From assembly GCF_965227785.1 (NCBI RefSeq), contig NZ_OZ245785.1:248001-312000 (forward strand): 64,000 bases of DNA, given 5' to 3'. Shown piece by piece: positions 1 to 9,178 of the stretch. The stretch is from Gracilimonas sp965227785. GTDB lineage: Bacteria; Bacteroidota; Rhodothermia; Balneolales; Balneolaceae. Made by a program: the position numbers and the translations under genes. Numbering within the stretch: position 1 is the first letter of the stretch; each line of letters starts with the position of its first letter. Below the pieces are notes generated by a model that did no database searches, had not been told where the DNA came from, and saw only the letters and a list, made by a program, of their open reading frames with translations.

Positions 1-252
1 GAACAAATTGAGGCCGGCGATGATATTGTGCCTGTGCGTGTTGTCATGATGGGGGAATCATCAGTGAACTTAAGAGCCTGGAGCTGGGCAGAAAACCCAC
101 CGGATGCGTTTATCATGGGTTGTGACCTGTTGGAAAGCATAAAAAAACGATTTGACGCTGAAGGAATCGAAATACCATTCCCTTATCGAACGTTGGTTTA
201 TAAAAACAGTCCTCCAAAAAGCGTGGAAGGCGAAGATAAAGCCTCATCCTGA
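1..252 (+). CDS. MscS-family mechanosensitive channel, C-terminal part (5' end outside window)
   Basis: The reading frame is open from base 1 to the TGA at 250-252, so only the last 83 codons are visible. The fragment has the usual C-terminal cytoplasmic end of small-conductance mechanosensitive channels: a tryptophan-containing beta segment (LRAWSWAE), then an amphipathic helix with KKRFDAEGIEIPFPYRTLVYK. The E-G-I-E-I-P-F-P pattern is the family's conserved end. Such channels sit in the inner membrane and release solutes on hypo-osmotic shock. The membrane and pore helices lie outside the window, so the subfamily cannot be given. Confidence 0.75.
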   Translation, partial: EQIEAGDDIVPVRVVMMGESSVNLRAWSWAENPPDAFIMGCDLLESIKKRFDAEGIEIPFPYRTLVYKNSPPKSVEGEDKASS

Positions 253-307
253 CCAGGATATAATATTGCATAAGGCACTTAATACTTCCTGATCATTTCC
301 ATATCTT

Positions 308-3300
308 ATGGAACCGCTTCCAATATCAAGAAAAAAGATTATGTCGGTAAAAACGAAAACATCACCAGCTAAGAAAGCTGCAGCAAAATCAGATAAGAAT
401 AATCATGTGCAAGAGCCTTATCAGGCGGAGCATAAAATTCGTTTTGTGACGGCTGCCAGTTTGTTTGACGGGCATGATGCAAGTATCAACATCATGCGCC
501 GAATTTTGCAAAGCAGCGGGGCTGAGGTTATTCACCTCGGGCACAATCGCTCGGTTCATGAAATTGTAAACTGTGCCATTCAGGAAGATGCCCAGGGTAT
601 TGCCATCAGCTCATACCAGGGTGGGCATGTGGAGTACTTCAAGTATATGATTGAACTGCTCGAAGAGCACGATGCCGGCCATATTAAAGTATTTGGCGGT
701 GGCGGTGGTGTTATTGTTGGGGATGAAATTGAAGAGCTCCACAATGCCGGCGTAACCCGAATTTTCTCTGTGGAAGATGGAAGCAAGATGGGGCTGCAGG
801 GTATGATCAATTTTATGCTGGAGGAATGTGATTTTGATCCCATATCTGTTGCCAAGCCCGATTTGAAGAAGCTTAAAAAAAGAGACATTATTGCGCTCTC
901 CCGCTCGCTAACGGCCATTGAGAATGAACATGAAGATATTTTAGCGTTAAAAGAAGGCAAGCTTCTCAACGGGAAAGGCAAAGAAATTGAGTTATCCGAT
1001 AAAACCATTCCACTGGTTGGAATTACAGGAACCGGTGGAGCAGGTAAAAGTTCACTCACCGATGAGCTGGTTCGGAGGTTTTTAACGGAATTTGAGGACC
1101 TTACCATCGGTATTATCTCGGTAGATCCGTCTAAAGTGAAAACGGGCGGTGCTTTGTTAGGGGACCGCATCCGAATGAACAGCATCGATACCGACCGGGT
1201 ATTTATGCGTAGTATGGCAACCCGTGCATCGAACCGTTCTACCAGTAAAGGATTGCTTGGTGCTATTGAACTGTACAAGGCTGCCGGATTTGATATGATT
1301 ATCGTGGAAACCTCCGGAATCGGTCAAAGTGGAACCGAGATTGTAGATATCACCGAGATTCCGATGTATGTAATGACGAGTGAGTACGGAGCGGCCACAC
1401 AGCTTGAGAAAATCAACATGCTGGATCTTGCTGAATTGGTGGTTCTCAACAAGTTTGAAAAGAAAGGCTCGCTGGATGCCTTGCGTGATGTACGCAAGCA
1501 AATGATCCGAAATACAGGATCATGGCACGCCAAGCAGGAAGACATGCCGGTTTACCCAACCATTGCAGCTCAATTTAACGATGAAGGCGTGAACCGCTTG
1601 TTCAAAGCCCTTGTTGATAAGATCAATGGCCATTATGAAATAGGCTGGGAAACTAAGATTTATACCAACCCTAAGCCGGCTGAAGATATTCAGGCGCAGG
1701 CCATCATTCCCGGAAAAAGGGTTCGGTACTTATCCGAAATTTCAGAAACTGTTCGCGATTATCACGAGTGGGTTGAGGAGCAGGTGGATGCTGCTTCAAA
1801 ACTGGATCAGGTTTCTGGAACCATCGATCAGCTGGAAAGCTGGAACCCGGATGAGAAACAGGTTATGCAAGATAACCTCGCCAAGATGCGGGAACACTGG
1901 TTATCGAAACTGGATTCTCTTCCAAAGAATATTCTGGAAGGCTGGGACGAGCTTTTTGAACAATACCAGCAGGAGCATTTTGAAGTACAGATTCGAGACA
2001 AGACTTTTAAAAATAAATTATATCGCGAGTCACTGAGTGGACTACAGATTCCACGGGTAGCTCTTCCAAAAACAAAGAATAAAGGAGAGCAGCTGAAGTT
2101 TGCCCTGAAGGAAAATCTGCCCGGTTACTTTCCTTATACCGCCGGCGTCTTTCCATTTAAGCGGGAGGGAGAAGACCCAACCCGAATGTTTGCCGGTGAG
2201 GGAACCCCGGAGCGAACCAATAAGCGTTTTCACTATGTGAGTGAAGGAATGCCGGCAGCCCGGCTTTCTACGGCTTTTGATTCGGTAACATTGTATGGCG
2301 AAGACCCCGGCTATCGACCTGATATTTACGGTAAAATCGGTAACTCCGGTGTTAGCATTTGTACCGTCGACGACATGAAGAAGCTGTATTCCGGTTTTGA
2401 GCTGACTTCTCCCAAAACGTCAGTGTCAATGACCATTAACGGTCCGGCACCCATGATTTTGGCCATGTTTATGAATACCGCCATTGATCAGGAAGTAGAG
2501 CGATACCTGAGAGAAAACGGCAGGTGGGATGAAGCTAAGAAGAAGATTAAGGCCTACTTCGAAGAGCGGGGAGTAAAACAACCGCGGTACAGTAATGAAA
2601 TTCCGGAAGGAAATGATGAATTTGGATTAGCAACCCTAGGTATTTCCGGTGATCACTTGCTACCTGAAAGCACCTACAATGAGATTAAGGAAAAAACCCT
2701 GAGCGTTGTTCGGGGAACGGTTCAGGCTGATATCCTGAAGGAAGATCAGGCGCAAAATACCTGTATCTTTTCTACTGAGTTTGCCCTTAAAATGATGGGG
2801 GATATTCAGACTTACTTTACCGAACATAATGTCCGTAATTATTATTCGGTTTCTATTTCCGGTTATCATATTGCGGAGGCAGGGGCGAACCCAATTACTC
2901 AGGCAGCCTTTACACTGGCCAACGGGTTTACTTTCGTGGAGTATTACCTGGCCCGCGGACTGGATGTTGATGATTTCGCCCATAACCTGTCGTTCTTTTT
3001 CAGCAACGGACTTGACCCCGAATATGCGGTTATTGGCCGTGTGGCACGTCGTATCTGGGCCGTAGCCATGAAGAATAAATACGAAGCCAACGACCGTTCT
3101 CAGAAGCTGAAGTATCATATTCAAACCAGTGGTCGCTCGCTGCATGCTCAGGAGATTCAGTTTAATGATATCCGAACAACCTTGCAGGCACTGTTGGCTA
3201 TATATGATAACTGCAACTCGTTGCACACCAACGCTTACGATGAGGCAATTACCACTCCTACTGAGGAGTCTGTACGAAGAGCTCTGGCCATCCAGATGAT

Positions 3301-3814
3301 TATCAACAAAGAGCTGGGAACGGCTAAGAATGAGAACATCAATCAGGGGTCATATTTCATTGATGAGCTGACCGACCTGGTGGAAGAAGCCATTCTGACG
3401 GAGTTCGATCGTATCACTGAGCGGGGTGGCGTACTTGGTGCCATGGAGAATATGTATCAGCGCGGTAAGATCCAGGATGAATCGCTCTATTATGAATCCA
3501 AAAAGCATTCCGGTGAGCTTCCGATTATTGGGGTGAATACCTTCCAGAAAGAAGGCGAAGGGGAAGAAGGCGATAAAGAAATCGACCTCATCCGTTCTAC
3601 TGAAGAAGAGAAACGCCAGCAGATTGAAAACCTGGAGGAGTTCTGGAAGCGAAACGAGAAAGATGCCGATAAAGCCATTGAACGACTCAAAGAAGTAGCC
3701 CGTAACAACGGCAATTTATTTGAAGAACTGATGGAAACGGTGAAGGTGGCATCGCTTGGACAGATATCTCATGCTCTGTACGAAGTAGGCGGGCAGTACC
3801 GGCGAAATATGTGA
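308..3814 (+). CDS. icmF: Fused isobutyryl-CoA mutase (B12-binding + G-protein chaperone + mutase)
   Basis: A 1168-residue protein with three parts in the order typical of IcmF. Residues ~45-180 are a cobalamin-binding Rossmann domain with the DGHDAS base-off motif and a glycine-rich GGGGGVI loop. Residues ~235-470 are a MeaB/MeaI-type GTPase with P-loop GTGGAGKSS. Residues ~590-1130 are the acyl-CoA mutase TIM barrel (GYFPYTAGVFPF, FAGEGTPERTNKRFHYVSEG, SISGYHIAEAGANP). In this family adenosylcobalamin-dependent isomerisation interconverts isobutyryl-CoA and n-butyryl-CoA, and the built-in GTPase protects the cofactor. IcmF rather than methylmalonyl-CoA mutase is inferred from the domain fusion and the YTAGVFPF and YHIAEAG segments. 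No mutase partner subunit is next to it. An internal ATG at 341 is an equally good start, because neither start has a clear Shine-Dalgarno sequence and residues 1-11 look unconserved. Confidence 0.9.
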   Translation: MEPLPISRKKIMSVKTKTSPAKKAAAKSDKNNHVQEPYQAEHKIRFVTAASLFDGHDASINIMRRILQSSGAEVIHLGHNRSVHEIVNCAIQEDAQGIAISSYQGGHVEYFKYMIELLEEHDAGHIKVFGGGGGVIVGDEIEELHNAGVTRIFSVEDGSKMGLQGMINFMLEECDFDPISVAKPDLKKLKKRDIIALSRSLTAIENEHEDILALKEGKLLNGKGKEIELSDKTIPLVGITGTGGAGKSSLTDELVRRFLTEFEDLTIGIISVDPSKVKTGGALLGDRIRMNSIDTDRVFMRSMATRASNRSTSKGLLGAIELYKAAGFDMIIVETSGIGQSGTEIVDITEIPMYVMTSEYGAATQLEKINMLDLAELVVLNKFEKKGSLDALRDVRKQMIRNTGSWHAKQEDMPVYPTIAAQFNDEGVNRLFKALVDKINGHYEIGWETKIYTNPKPAEDIQAQAIIPGKRVRYLSEISETVRDYHEWVEEQVDAASKLDQVSGTIDQLESWNPDEKQVMQDNLAKMREHWLSKLDSLPKNILEGWDELFEQYQQEHFEVQIRDKTFKNKLYRESLSGLQIPRVALPKTKNKGEQLKFALKENLPGYFPYTAGVFPFKREGEDPTRMFAGEGTPERTNKRFHYVSEGMPAARLSTAFDSVTLYGEDPGYRPDIYGKIGNSGVSICTVDDMKKLYSGFELTSPKTSVSMTINGPAPMILAMFMNTAIDQEVERYLRENGRWDEAKKKIKAYFEERGVKQPRYSNEIPEGNDEFGLATLGISGDHLLPESTYNEIKEKTLSVVRGTVQADILKEDQAQNTCIFSTEFALKMMGDIQTYFTEHNVRNYYSVSISGYHIAEAGANPITQAAFTLANGFTFVEYYLARGLDVDDFAHNLSFFFSNGLDPEYAVIGRVARRIWAVAMKNKYEANDRSQKLKYHIQTSGRSLHAQEIQFNDIRTTLQALLAIYDNCNSLHTNAYDEAITTPTEESVRRALAIQMIINKELGTAKNENINQGSYFIDELTDLVEEAILTEFDRITERGGVLGAMENMYQRGKIQDESLYYESKKHSGELPIIGVNTFQKEGEGEEGDKEIDLIRSTEEEKRQQIENLEEFWKRNEKDADKAIERLKEVARNNGNLFEELMETVKVASLGQISHALYEVGGQYRRNM

Positions 3815-4042
3815 TTTCGTTGATAGGGAATTCGTTAATCGTTACTGCCAAACCATGTTGCCATCCTAAGATCTTTTCAGTCAGCGCTCGGCAGGTAGTA
3901 AATTAGAATTGTAGATTTGGGTTTGCTGTAAGACTTAAAAGATCTTTGGGTACTTCATTGGATTGTGCTCTCGATTTGATATTGATGCACTAATTTAATA
4001 CTGTGAAAGTAAATTAAAAGGGGTTAACAAAATCATAGAGTT

Positions 4043-4819
4043 ATGAAGATCATAAATTTAATTCTTTTATCGCTATTCCTAATATTTACGATAAGCTGCT
4101 CTAATAGTCTTTCTGATGATGAAAAGGTGAATGAAGAAGATCTTGCACTGAAGGCTGAGATTGAAGGTCAATGGGAGATGGAAAATACAATCCGGACTTT
4201 TAATGCTGACGGCACTTATTCCGATTCAACGATTCAAGCCAAGAGCAGGACTATTCAAACAGCAGAAGGTGAGCAAACTATTACGTACACTGCTTGTGAT
4301 GAAGAGTACGACAATGCTATGTATCTGGAAAAAGTAGTACAAGGTACGTATGAAGTGAAGGATGGAATCCTCCGGGTCGAAGCTGCTAATCTGGAATTTG
4401 CCTGCAACCCGATAGATGGTAATGTTTACAAGCCTTATTTTGATGCGAGCATAGCGGTAGAAGGTGGAACTTTAAATGCAACTCAGGCTCGAGTATTTAA
4501 CCGAAGCTCATCCGGGAATGGGATGGAAGGAACGTGGGAAACTAATTATACAGCTTACCTGCAAAGTACTATGTTAGAGACGGGTGCAGAAGTAAATGAA
4601 CTGACAGAAAAGGTAATTTTTGATGAAAACTCGAACACCTTTCAACAAGTTATAACGGGATATCCTACCGGAGAAGCTTCTTACGAAATGGAATATGAGT
4701 ATAACGCACCGGAGCTGAGTGTAAACTCAGGAAATGATTCGTGGGATGTTACCATTGATGGTGATAAAATGACCTGGATTTATAACCTGCACACTGCAGG
4801 GTGGGCGAAAGTCCAATAA
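4043..4819 (+). CDS. Putative lipoprotein of unknown function (lipocalin-like size)
   Basis: A 258-residue protein starting with a lipoprotein signal (MKIINLILLSLFLIFTISC), the cysteine at residue 19 being the probable lipidation site. The mature part is acidic and rich in beta-prone segments. It contains two similar halves, each with a W-E or W-E-T motif near its start (GQWEMENTIRTF, GTWETNYTAYL). This resembles the two-module layout of small lipocalin-like lipoproteins in Bacteroidota, but I do not recognise a named family. It stands alone, with 228 bp of gene-free sequence before it and 185 bp after it. Function unknown. Confidence 0.6.
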   Translation: MKIINLILLSLFLIFTISCSNSLSDDEKVNEEDLALKAEIEGQWEMENTIRTFNADGTYSDSTIQAKSRTIQTAEGEQTITYTACDEEYDNAMYLEKVVQGTYEVKDGILRVEAANLEFACNPIDGNVYKPYFDASIAVEGGTLNATQARVFNRSSSGNGMEGTWETNYTAYLQSTMLETGAEVNELTEKVIFDENSNTFQQVITGYPTGEASYEMEYEYNAPELSVNSGNDSWDVTIDGDKMTWIYNLHTAGWAKVQ

Positions 4820-5004
4820 ACCCGGTTTTGATTGGATTGTCAGAATGATGTTCTAAACCCCTCAGGCCGGACGTTTAGTGCTTTCTTGTAGTCATTTTTT
4901 GGATCTGTACTGCTTCCATAAAGGGTTAGCTCATTGTAAATCACCTTTCTTACAGTGCTGCACTTCCCGGTACAATCTTATGTCTGCAATTCATACATTC
5001 GGGA

Positions 5005-5865
5005 ATGACAGCTCAAAAAGACAAAAATAGCAATCGTATCAAGAATCATCTGCATAACAATGATGCAGAACAGGAACCGGAAATAGATATTGAATCTGGT
5101 GGAGGAGATGATCAGGAAGAGGATGGATTTCTGAATTATGTGCGACCCGAATACGAGAATGAAGAGAAAAGCACGCTGAAACGAGACTCCATTGTCCTTG
5201 CCGTATTTCTGGTGATTTTCTTTATCTGGTTTAACGACTGGAGGCCACTTGAAGCACTGGGAATTACAGGAGATAGCGGGCAGGTTACCGAAGTTGCTCC
5301 TGCTCCATCAACGCTCTCCGGTGGAATTCTGGATTATATCGATGATGTAAATGAACTTGACTTCTCCGAGACCCCCGACCGTAATCAAATTATTACCCTC
5401 TATCAAAATGAAGTGCCGGTGGAATATATGCGCGACCTGGAGCGCTCAAATTTCCTGGATGAATTGGACTATACTTCAGTTATAGGACTACATGCTAATG
5501 GTGTACCTGCTGATTATGTTCGAACTCTGAATCGAATAGACTACCTGGATGAGCTGGATTACGTAGGAGTGATTGGTTTGCATTCCAATGGTGTAACCGA
5601 AGACTACCTTCGCGGATTAAATCGTTTGGATTTACTTGAAGAACTCAATTATTCAGCCGTGGTTGGCTTATATGCCAACGACGTGCCAGTGGGCTATATG
5701 CAAACACTCAATAGATATGATTACCTGGAAGAACTGGATTATTCAGGGATTATAGCCCTTCATGCCAACGGTGTGACCGAAGATTTCATCCGGGACCTTG
5801 GCCGAAGGGATATGCTTGAGAATATGAATCCCTCGGAAGTGATCAATCTGTTTCAGAATAATTAG
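5005..5865 (+). CDS. Membrane-anchored protein with five-plus 30-residue helical repeats
   Basis: A 286-residue protein. Residues 1-60 are very polar and acidic, followed by one membrane segment (~62-80, DSIVLAVFLVIFFIWF), a short linker and a C-terminal array of 30-residue units. Each unit has the pattern (D/E)ELDYxxVIGLHANGVxxDYxRxLNRxDxL. The units are therefore outside the cytoplasm if the N-terminus is inside. The pattern recalls the short helical repeats (A-L-x-x-x-G-V-x-x-x-Y/F-x-R-x-L/M) found next to BlaR1/M56-type sensor proteins, but no protease domain is present. No function is assigned. A role in protein-protein contact is an inference from the repeats only. Confidence 0.55.
   Translation: MTAQKDKNSNRIKNHLHNNDAEQEPEIDIESGGGDDQEEDGFLNYVRPEYENEEKSTLKRDSIVLAVFLVIFFIWFNDWRPLEALGITGDSGQVTEVAPAPSTLSGGILDYIDDVNELDFSETPDRNQIITLYQNEVPVEYMRDLERSNFLDELDYTSVIGLHANGVPADYVRTLNRIDYLDELDYVGVIGLHSNGVTEDYLRGLNRLDLLEELNYSAVVGLYANDVPVGYMQTLNRYDYLEELDYSGIIALHANGVTEDFIRDLGRRDMLENMNPSEVINLFQNN
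5368..5865 (+). repeat. Tandem 90-bp coding repeats (30-residue units)
   Basis: Residues 122-151, 152-181, 182-211, 212-241 and 242-271 of the gene above are successive 30-residue units, with a partial unit at 272-286. Conserved positions include L-D-E/E-E-L near the start, G-L-H/Y-A-N-G/D-V in the middle and R/Q-x-L-N/G-R at the end. The nucleotide sequence has diverged between units, so this is an old array rather than a recent slippage product. Confidence 0.8.
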
Positions 5866-6449
5866 CCTTTCTTTGGTGATTTCTTACAGGATATCTTCCA
5901 GGTTGGATAAGTGAAGGTCTCTGCGGTATTAACCCATTCACCAATCCATTAAAAACTTGTATTTGTGATCTCAGAAAAGGTGAGCCGGAAAAATCCCTCC
6001 GTTCCATTAGGTGCGGCCTGTTTCCGGTAGAGGATGATACTGCCTTCTTCACTTTTATCACCTTCCCAGGCTGGTAAAACCGCTGGAGCCGAACCGGTAG
6101 AATAGTAATGCACATACCATTTGGCACTATCGGCGTTAAACTGTCGAATACTTCCCGAATGTGCGCCGTCTTCCTTGAGGGTTTCATCCTGAACAGCCAT
6201 CCCGTTCATGATATACTTAAAAGTCCAGGTCATAGATACCGGATCATTCCAGGAACCATCGGGTGCCCGGTTTACAGAAGTACAAGAACTTTCACCAATC
6301 AGCTGATTAAAGTCACCGACCTGTTCCGGAGCTTCGGGATTAAGTTGTCCGTAGGGATGTATTGCTGAAGCTTCGTAATTGTATTGAGCAAAGGAGAACT
6401 CAGATCCCATACATAGAATAGCCAGTAGAACAGAAAAGGGATATTTCAT
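5862..6449 (-). pseudogene. Secreted protein interrupted by an in-frame TAA (5949-5951)
   Basis: From the ATG at 6449 the frame encodes a signal peptide (MKYPFSVLLAILCMGSEFSFA) and a ~145-residue mature region with the segments MTWTFKYIMNGMAVQDETL, SIRQFNADSAKWYVHYYST and GFFRLTFSEITNTSF. It then meets TAA at 5951-5949. The same frame continues without shift as WIGEWVNTAETFTYPTWK and then ISCKKSPKKG, to a second TAA at 5864-5862. The tail is rich in W, has a cysteine and reads like the natural end of the protein, so one base change (for example CAA, GAA or AAA to TAA) probably truncated it. The full-length product would be 195 residues. The extended end overlaps by 3 bp the stop of the convergent helical-repeat gene. 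Function unknown; possibly still translated as a 166-residue form. Confidence 0.65.
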
Positions 6450-6529
6450 AGCAAAGGGTTAGTGAAAGTATGCTACCAATCTATAAGAAAATAACCAAAT
6501 GGCAAGAACCACACTGACGCCTAAAATTC

Positions 6530-6566
6530 ATAAAAAAAAGGCTTCTGAAATGAATCAGAAGCCTTC
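6530..6566 (-). terminator. Rho-independent terminator after the TPR gene
   Basis: An 11-bp perfect stem, AAGGCTTCTGA (6538-6548) with TCAGAAGCCTT (6555-6565), and a 6-nt loop. On the minus strand it is followed by a run of T (A-tract at 6532-6539 on the plus strand). It closes the long minus-strand gene series. Confidence 0.85.
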
Positions 6567-6591
6567 CAATAAAAAAAATTTGAATTTGTGA

Positions 6592-7278
6592 TTAACTGGT
6601 AGCAGCAATCATTCCTTTGAGTCTTTCCGATTCTGCAATCTGTCCGCTTTGAGGATACTCTTCAATAATCTGTGTAGCTACTTCATCAGCTTTGTTGTAG
6701 CTACCTGCTTGATAATAAGCTTGTGCAGCTTCAAGAAGGTTGGATGGAGTAGTAACACTGTTCTCATCCCAATTAGCGGCCTGAACGAATTTCTCGGCGG
6801 CAGCTTCATAGCTTTCATTGGCCATCAGCAGCTTTCCGTGGAAACTAAGCGGGCCTACACCGAGGATACCCTCAGGCACATCAAACTCTTCCATGAACAT
6901 TAGTGCATTTTCAATATCACCAAGCTCATAGCTGGATACAGCGGCATAGAAATTCGCAATGTTTCCGGCATTGGTTCTTGGAAATTCCTCGGCAATCTGA
7001 TCGAATCCATAGGTAAGCTCAAATTCGTCTCCATAAAGAGCATTCTCATAGTCAGCCTGATTGTAGTAGTTCTCGGCTACAGACAATAATTGTTGCGCTT
7101 CTTGTTCCTGAGCTGAGGAATAATAGTTATAACCTACAATGCCACCTATAACCAATACGACTGCAATGGCTACAGTGGTAATAAAGCTCTTGTTTTCGGT
7201 TACATAAGCCGCTGCACGATTATAATTTTCAATCAGCGGATCGGATTCTAATTCTTCTTTTGAAAGTCGTTTCGACAT
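6592..7278 (-). CDS. Inner-membrane TPR protein, YfgM-like
   Basis: A 228-residue protein with a short cytoplasmic N-terminus (MSKRLSKEELESDPLIENYN), one membrane helix at ~33-53 (FITTVAIAVVLVIGGIVGYNYY) and a periplasmic region of TPR-like helices (AENYYNQADYENAL, AAVSSYELGDIENALMFMEEF, EAAQAYYQAGSYNKADEVATQII). The layout matches YfgM/TolA-type tetratricopeptide proteins that assist envelope protein folding. That role is known for the enterobacterial protein and only inferred here. It is last in the minus-strand series, 70 bp after lolD, and is followed by a strong terminator. Confidence 0.7.
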   Translation of the reverse strand: MSKRLSKEELESDPLIENYNRAAAYVTENKSFITTVAIAVVLVIGGIVGYNYYSSAQEQEAQQLLSVAENYYNQADYENALYGDEFELTYGFDQIAEEFPRTNAGNIANFYAAVSSYELGDIENALMFMEEFDVPEGILGVGPLSFHGKLLMANESYEAAAEKFVQAANWDENSVTTPSNLLEAAQAYYQAGSYNKADEVATQIIEEYPQSGQIAESERLKGMIAATS

Positions 7279-7348
7279 GTTTATTTATTTAAAATAGCTG
7301 TGATTTGAAGGATGTAAAAATAGGACTGTTTTCGGACTTCCCAAAACC

Positions 7349-8041
7349 CTAAAGTGATTCTAAAACACCATTTTTTAATTCAAGGATGGTATCCGAGCGG
7401 CTTGCAATTTCTTTTTCGTGTGTAATCAATAATACCGATACTCCCATGGCTTCCCGGAGTTCGAAAAGAAGGTCCAGAATGATCTCTGTATTCTCCTGAT
7501 CCAGATTTCCGGTAGGCTCGTCAGCAAGTACAACACGGGGATTATTCATAAGCGCCCTCGCCATAGACACGCGCTGCTGCTCACCTCCTGAAAGTTGGGT
7601 AGGGCGGTGTCCCGATCGTTCATCGATACCAAACAACCCGAGCAGTTCATGAGCCCGCTCATAGGCTTCGTCTGATTGTGTCCCGGCAATCAGCGCAGGC
7701 ATAGCCACATTCTCGAGCGCCGTAAACTCAGGGAGCAAATGATGAAACTGAAACACAAACCCTATATACTTATTTCGGAAATCAGCCAGGTCATCTGTTT
7801 TGTAAGTAGATATGTTCTTCCCGTTCCAGAATACATCACCAGAGTCGGCCCGGTCTAAACCACCAAGTATATGCAAGAGTGTGCTTTTACCACTTCCGCT
7901 GGATCCTATAATAGAAGTGATGCTCGCTTCAGAAATCTCCAGATTCATTCCTTGTAATACTTTAAGCTCGCCTTTATCAGGTCCGCCGGGGAAGCTTTTA
8001 TACAAATCCTTGGCTTGAAGAACGGTCTTTTGGTTATTCAT
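7349..8041 (-). CDS. lolD: LolD-type ABC transporter ATP-binding protein
   Basis: A 230-residue ATPase with Walker A GSSGSGKST, Q-loop FQFHHLLPEFTALENV, signature LSGGEQQRVSMARAL, Walker B VVLADEPTGNLD and the switch histidine in LLITHEK. The FQFHHLLPEF segment and overall length are characteristic of LolD, which with LolC/E releases outer-membrane-bound lipoproteins from the inner membrane. No permease is adjacent, so a related MacB/FtsE-like role is possible. Its ATG overlaps the stop of the preceding phosphodiesterase gene (TAATG), implying translational coupling. Confidence 0.82.
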   Translation of the reverse strand: MNNQKTVLQAKDLYKSFPGGPDKGELKVLQGMNLEISEASITSIIGSSGSGKSTLLHILGGLDRADSGDVFWNGKNISTYKTDDLADFRNKYIGFVFQFHHLLPEFTALENVAMPALIAGTQSDEAYERAHELLGLFGIDERSGHRPTQLSGGEQQRVSMARALMNNPRVVLADEPTGNLDQENTEIILDLLFELREAMGVSVLLITHEKEIASRSDTILELKNGVLESL

Positions 8042-8856
8042 TAATCGGTAGCTGAGTTGTTAAGTCCGGGATAAGTAACGGGTTCGATGTGCACACATTT
8101 CCCGGTATCAATATCTACTTTTGCAAAAGCACCACAAAGCTGATTATCGCCGGAAGCAGGCTGATATTTCTGATGGACGCCTGTCATAAGTCGCTTGATG
8201 GCCACTTTCTTATCCATACCGATTACTCCGTTCATAGAGCCGGTCATACCCGCGTCAGTCAGGTAACCGAGTCCTTGAGGGAAAATCCGGGCATCATTAG
8301 TCTGTACATGGGTATGGGTCCCTACTAAAACCGATGCTTTTCCATCAATGTGCCAGCCCATAGATACTTTTTCAGCCGTTGCCTCAGCATGGAAATCCAC
8401 GAAAATAATATTCGTCTCTTCCCGCATTTTCTCTAACGCCCATTCGGCAGTGGAAAAAGGATCTTCAATAGCTTTCATAAAAGTGCGACCCTGCAGGTTC
8501 AGCACGCCTACCTTTACATTTTTCTTTGGCACTTCATGGATGCTGAAACCAAGTCCGGCATTTCCTTTCGGATAGTTAAGAGGGCGGAGGATATGATCAT
8601 GATCACGCATGTAATCAAACACCTTCCACTTATCAAAGGAGTGATCGCCACCGGTAACTACGTTTACTCCAAGATTCAACAGGTTTTTAATGATCTTGCG
8701 GTTGGTGCCAAATCCTTCATGGGAGTTTTCTGCGTTGGCTATTACAAAGTCGGCGTCATACTTCTTAATAAGACTGGGGAGAAAGGTATTGGTCATTTCA
8801 ATGCCCGGGTCTCCAACAATATCACCAACAAAAAAAATGCTGATTGTATCAGCCAA
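8041..8856 (-). CDS. ymdB: YmdB-family metallophosphoesterase (cyclic-nucleotide phosphodiesterase type)
   Basis: A 271-residue protein of the TIGR00282/YmdB family. It shows the metal ligands of this fold in order: FVGDIVGDPG, IANAENSHEGFG, VVTGGDHSFD, VDFHAEATAEK and VGTHTHVQT. Bacillus YmdB hydrolyses 2',3'-cyclic nucleotides and affects biofilm choice; the role here is not known. The start is TTG at 8856-8854, supported by a GGAG Shine-Dalgarno placed 6 nt upstream; no ATG is available nearby. It lies 28 bp after zapA and overlaps lolD by 1 nt. Confidence 0.85.
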   Translation of the reverse strand: MADTISIFFVGDIVGDPGIEMTNTFLPSLIKKYDADFVIANAENSHEGFGTNRKIIKNLLNLGVNVVTGGDHSFDKWKVFDYMRDHDHILRPLNYPKGNAGLGFSIHEVPKKNVKVGVLNLQGRTFMKAIEDPFSTAEWALEKMREETNIIFVDFHAEATAEKVSMGWHIDGKASVLVGTHTHVQTNDARIFPQGLGYLTDAGMTGSMNGVIGMDKKVAIKRLMTGVHQKYQPASGDNQLCGAFAKVDIDTGKCVHIEPVTYPGLNNSATD

Positions 8857-8884
8857 AATATACTCCTGCTATTTATGGGGATTA

Positions 8885-9178
8885 TTATTCTTTGATTTCG
8901 GTAAGTAATCGCTCAAGGCTGTGATTCACACGCTCCATCAGAACTTCTTCGTTGTTCTCCAATTCCGTATTTGCATTTCGGGCTTCAAAAAGCTCTTCAG
9001 CTATGCTCAGGGCGGCCAGTACCATAACAGTTGATTCCGGCTGTTTTACCAATTGCTGCCGATAGGTTTTGAAGCGTTCATCCACGAACTTGCAGATCCG
9101 GACCATGGATTCTTCTTCATGATCCTCTACTTTAAGAGGGTACTGCTTGCCAAGGATAGTAACTTTTATTGATTTCAT
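8885..9178 (-). CDS. zapA: Cell division protein ZapA
   Basis: A 97-residue protein with the ZapA pattern: a short N-terminal domain (SIKVTILGKQYPLKVEDHEEESMVRICKFVDE) followed by a long coiled coil (VMVLAALSIAEELFEARN). ZapA cross-links FtsZ filaments at the division site. Its ATG overlaps the stop of the preceding coiled-coil gene (ATGA at 9175-9178), so the two are probably translated together. Confidence 0.85.
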   Translation of the reverse strand: MKSIKVTILGKQYPLKVEDHEEESMVRICKFVDERFKTYRQQLVKQPESTVMVLAALSIAEELFEARNANTELENNEEVLMERVNHSLERLLTEIKE

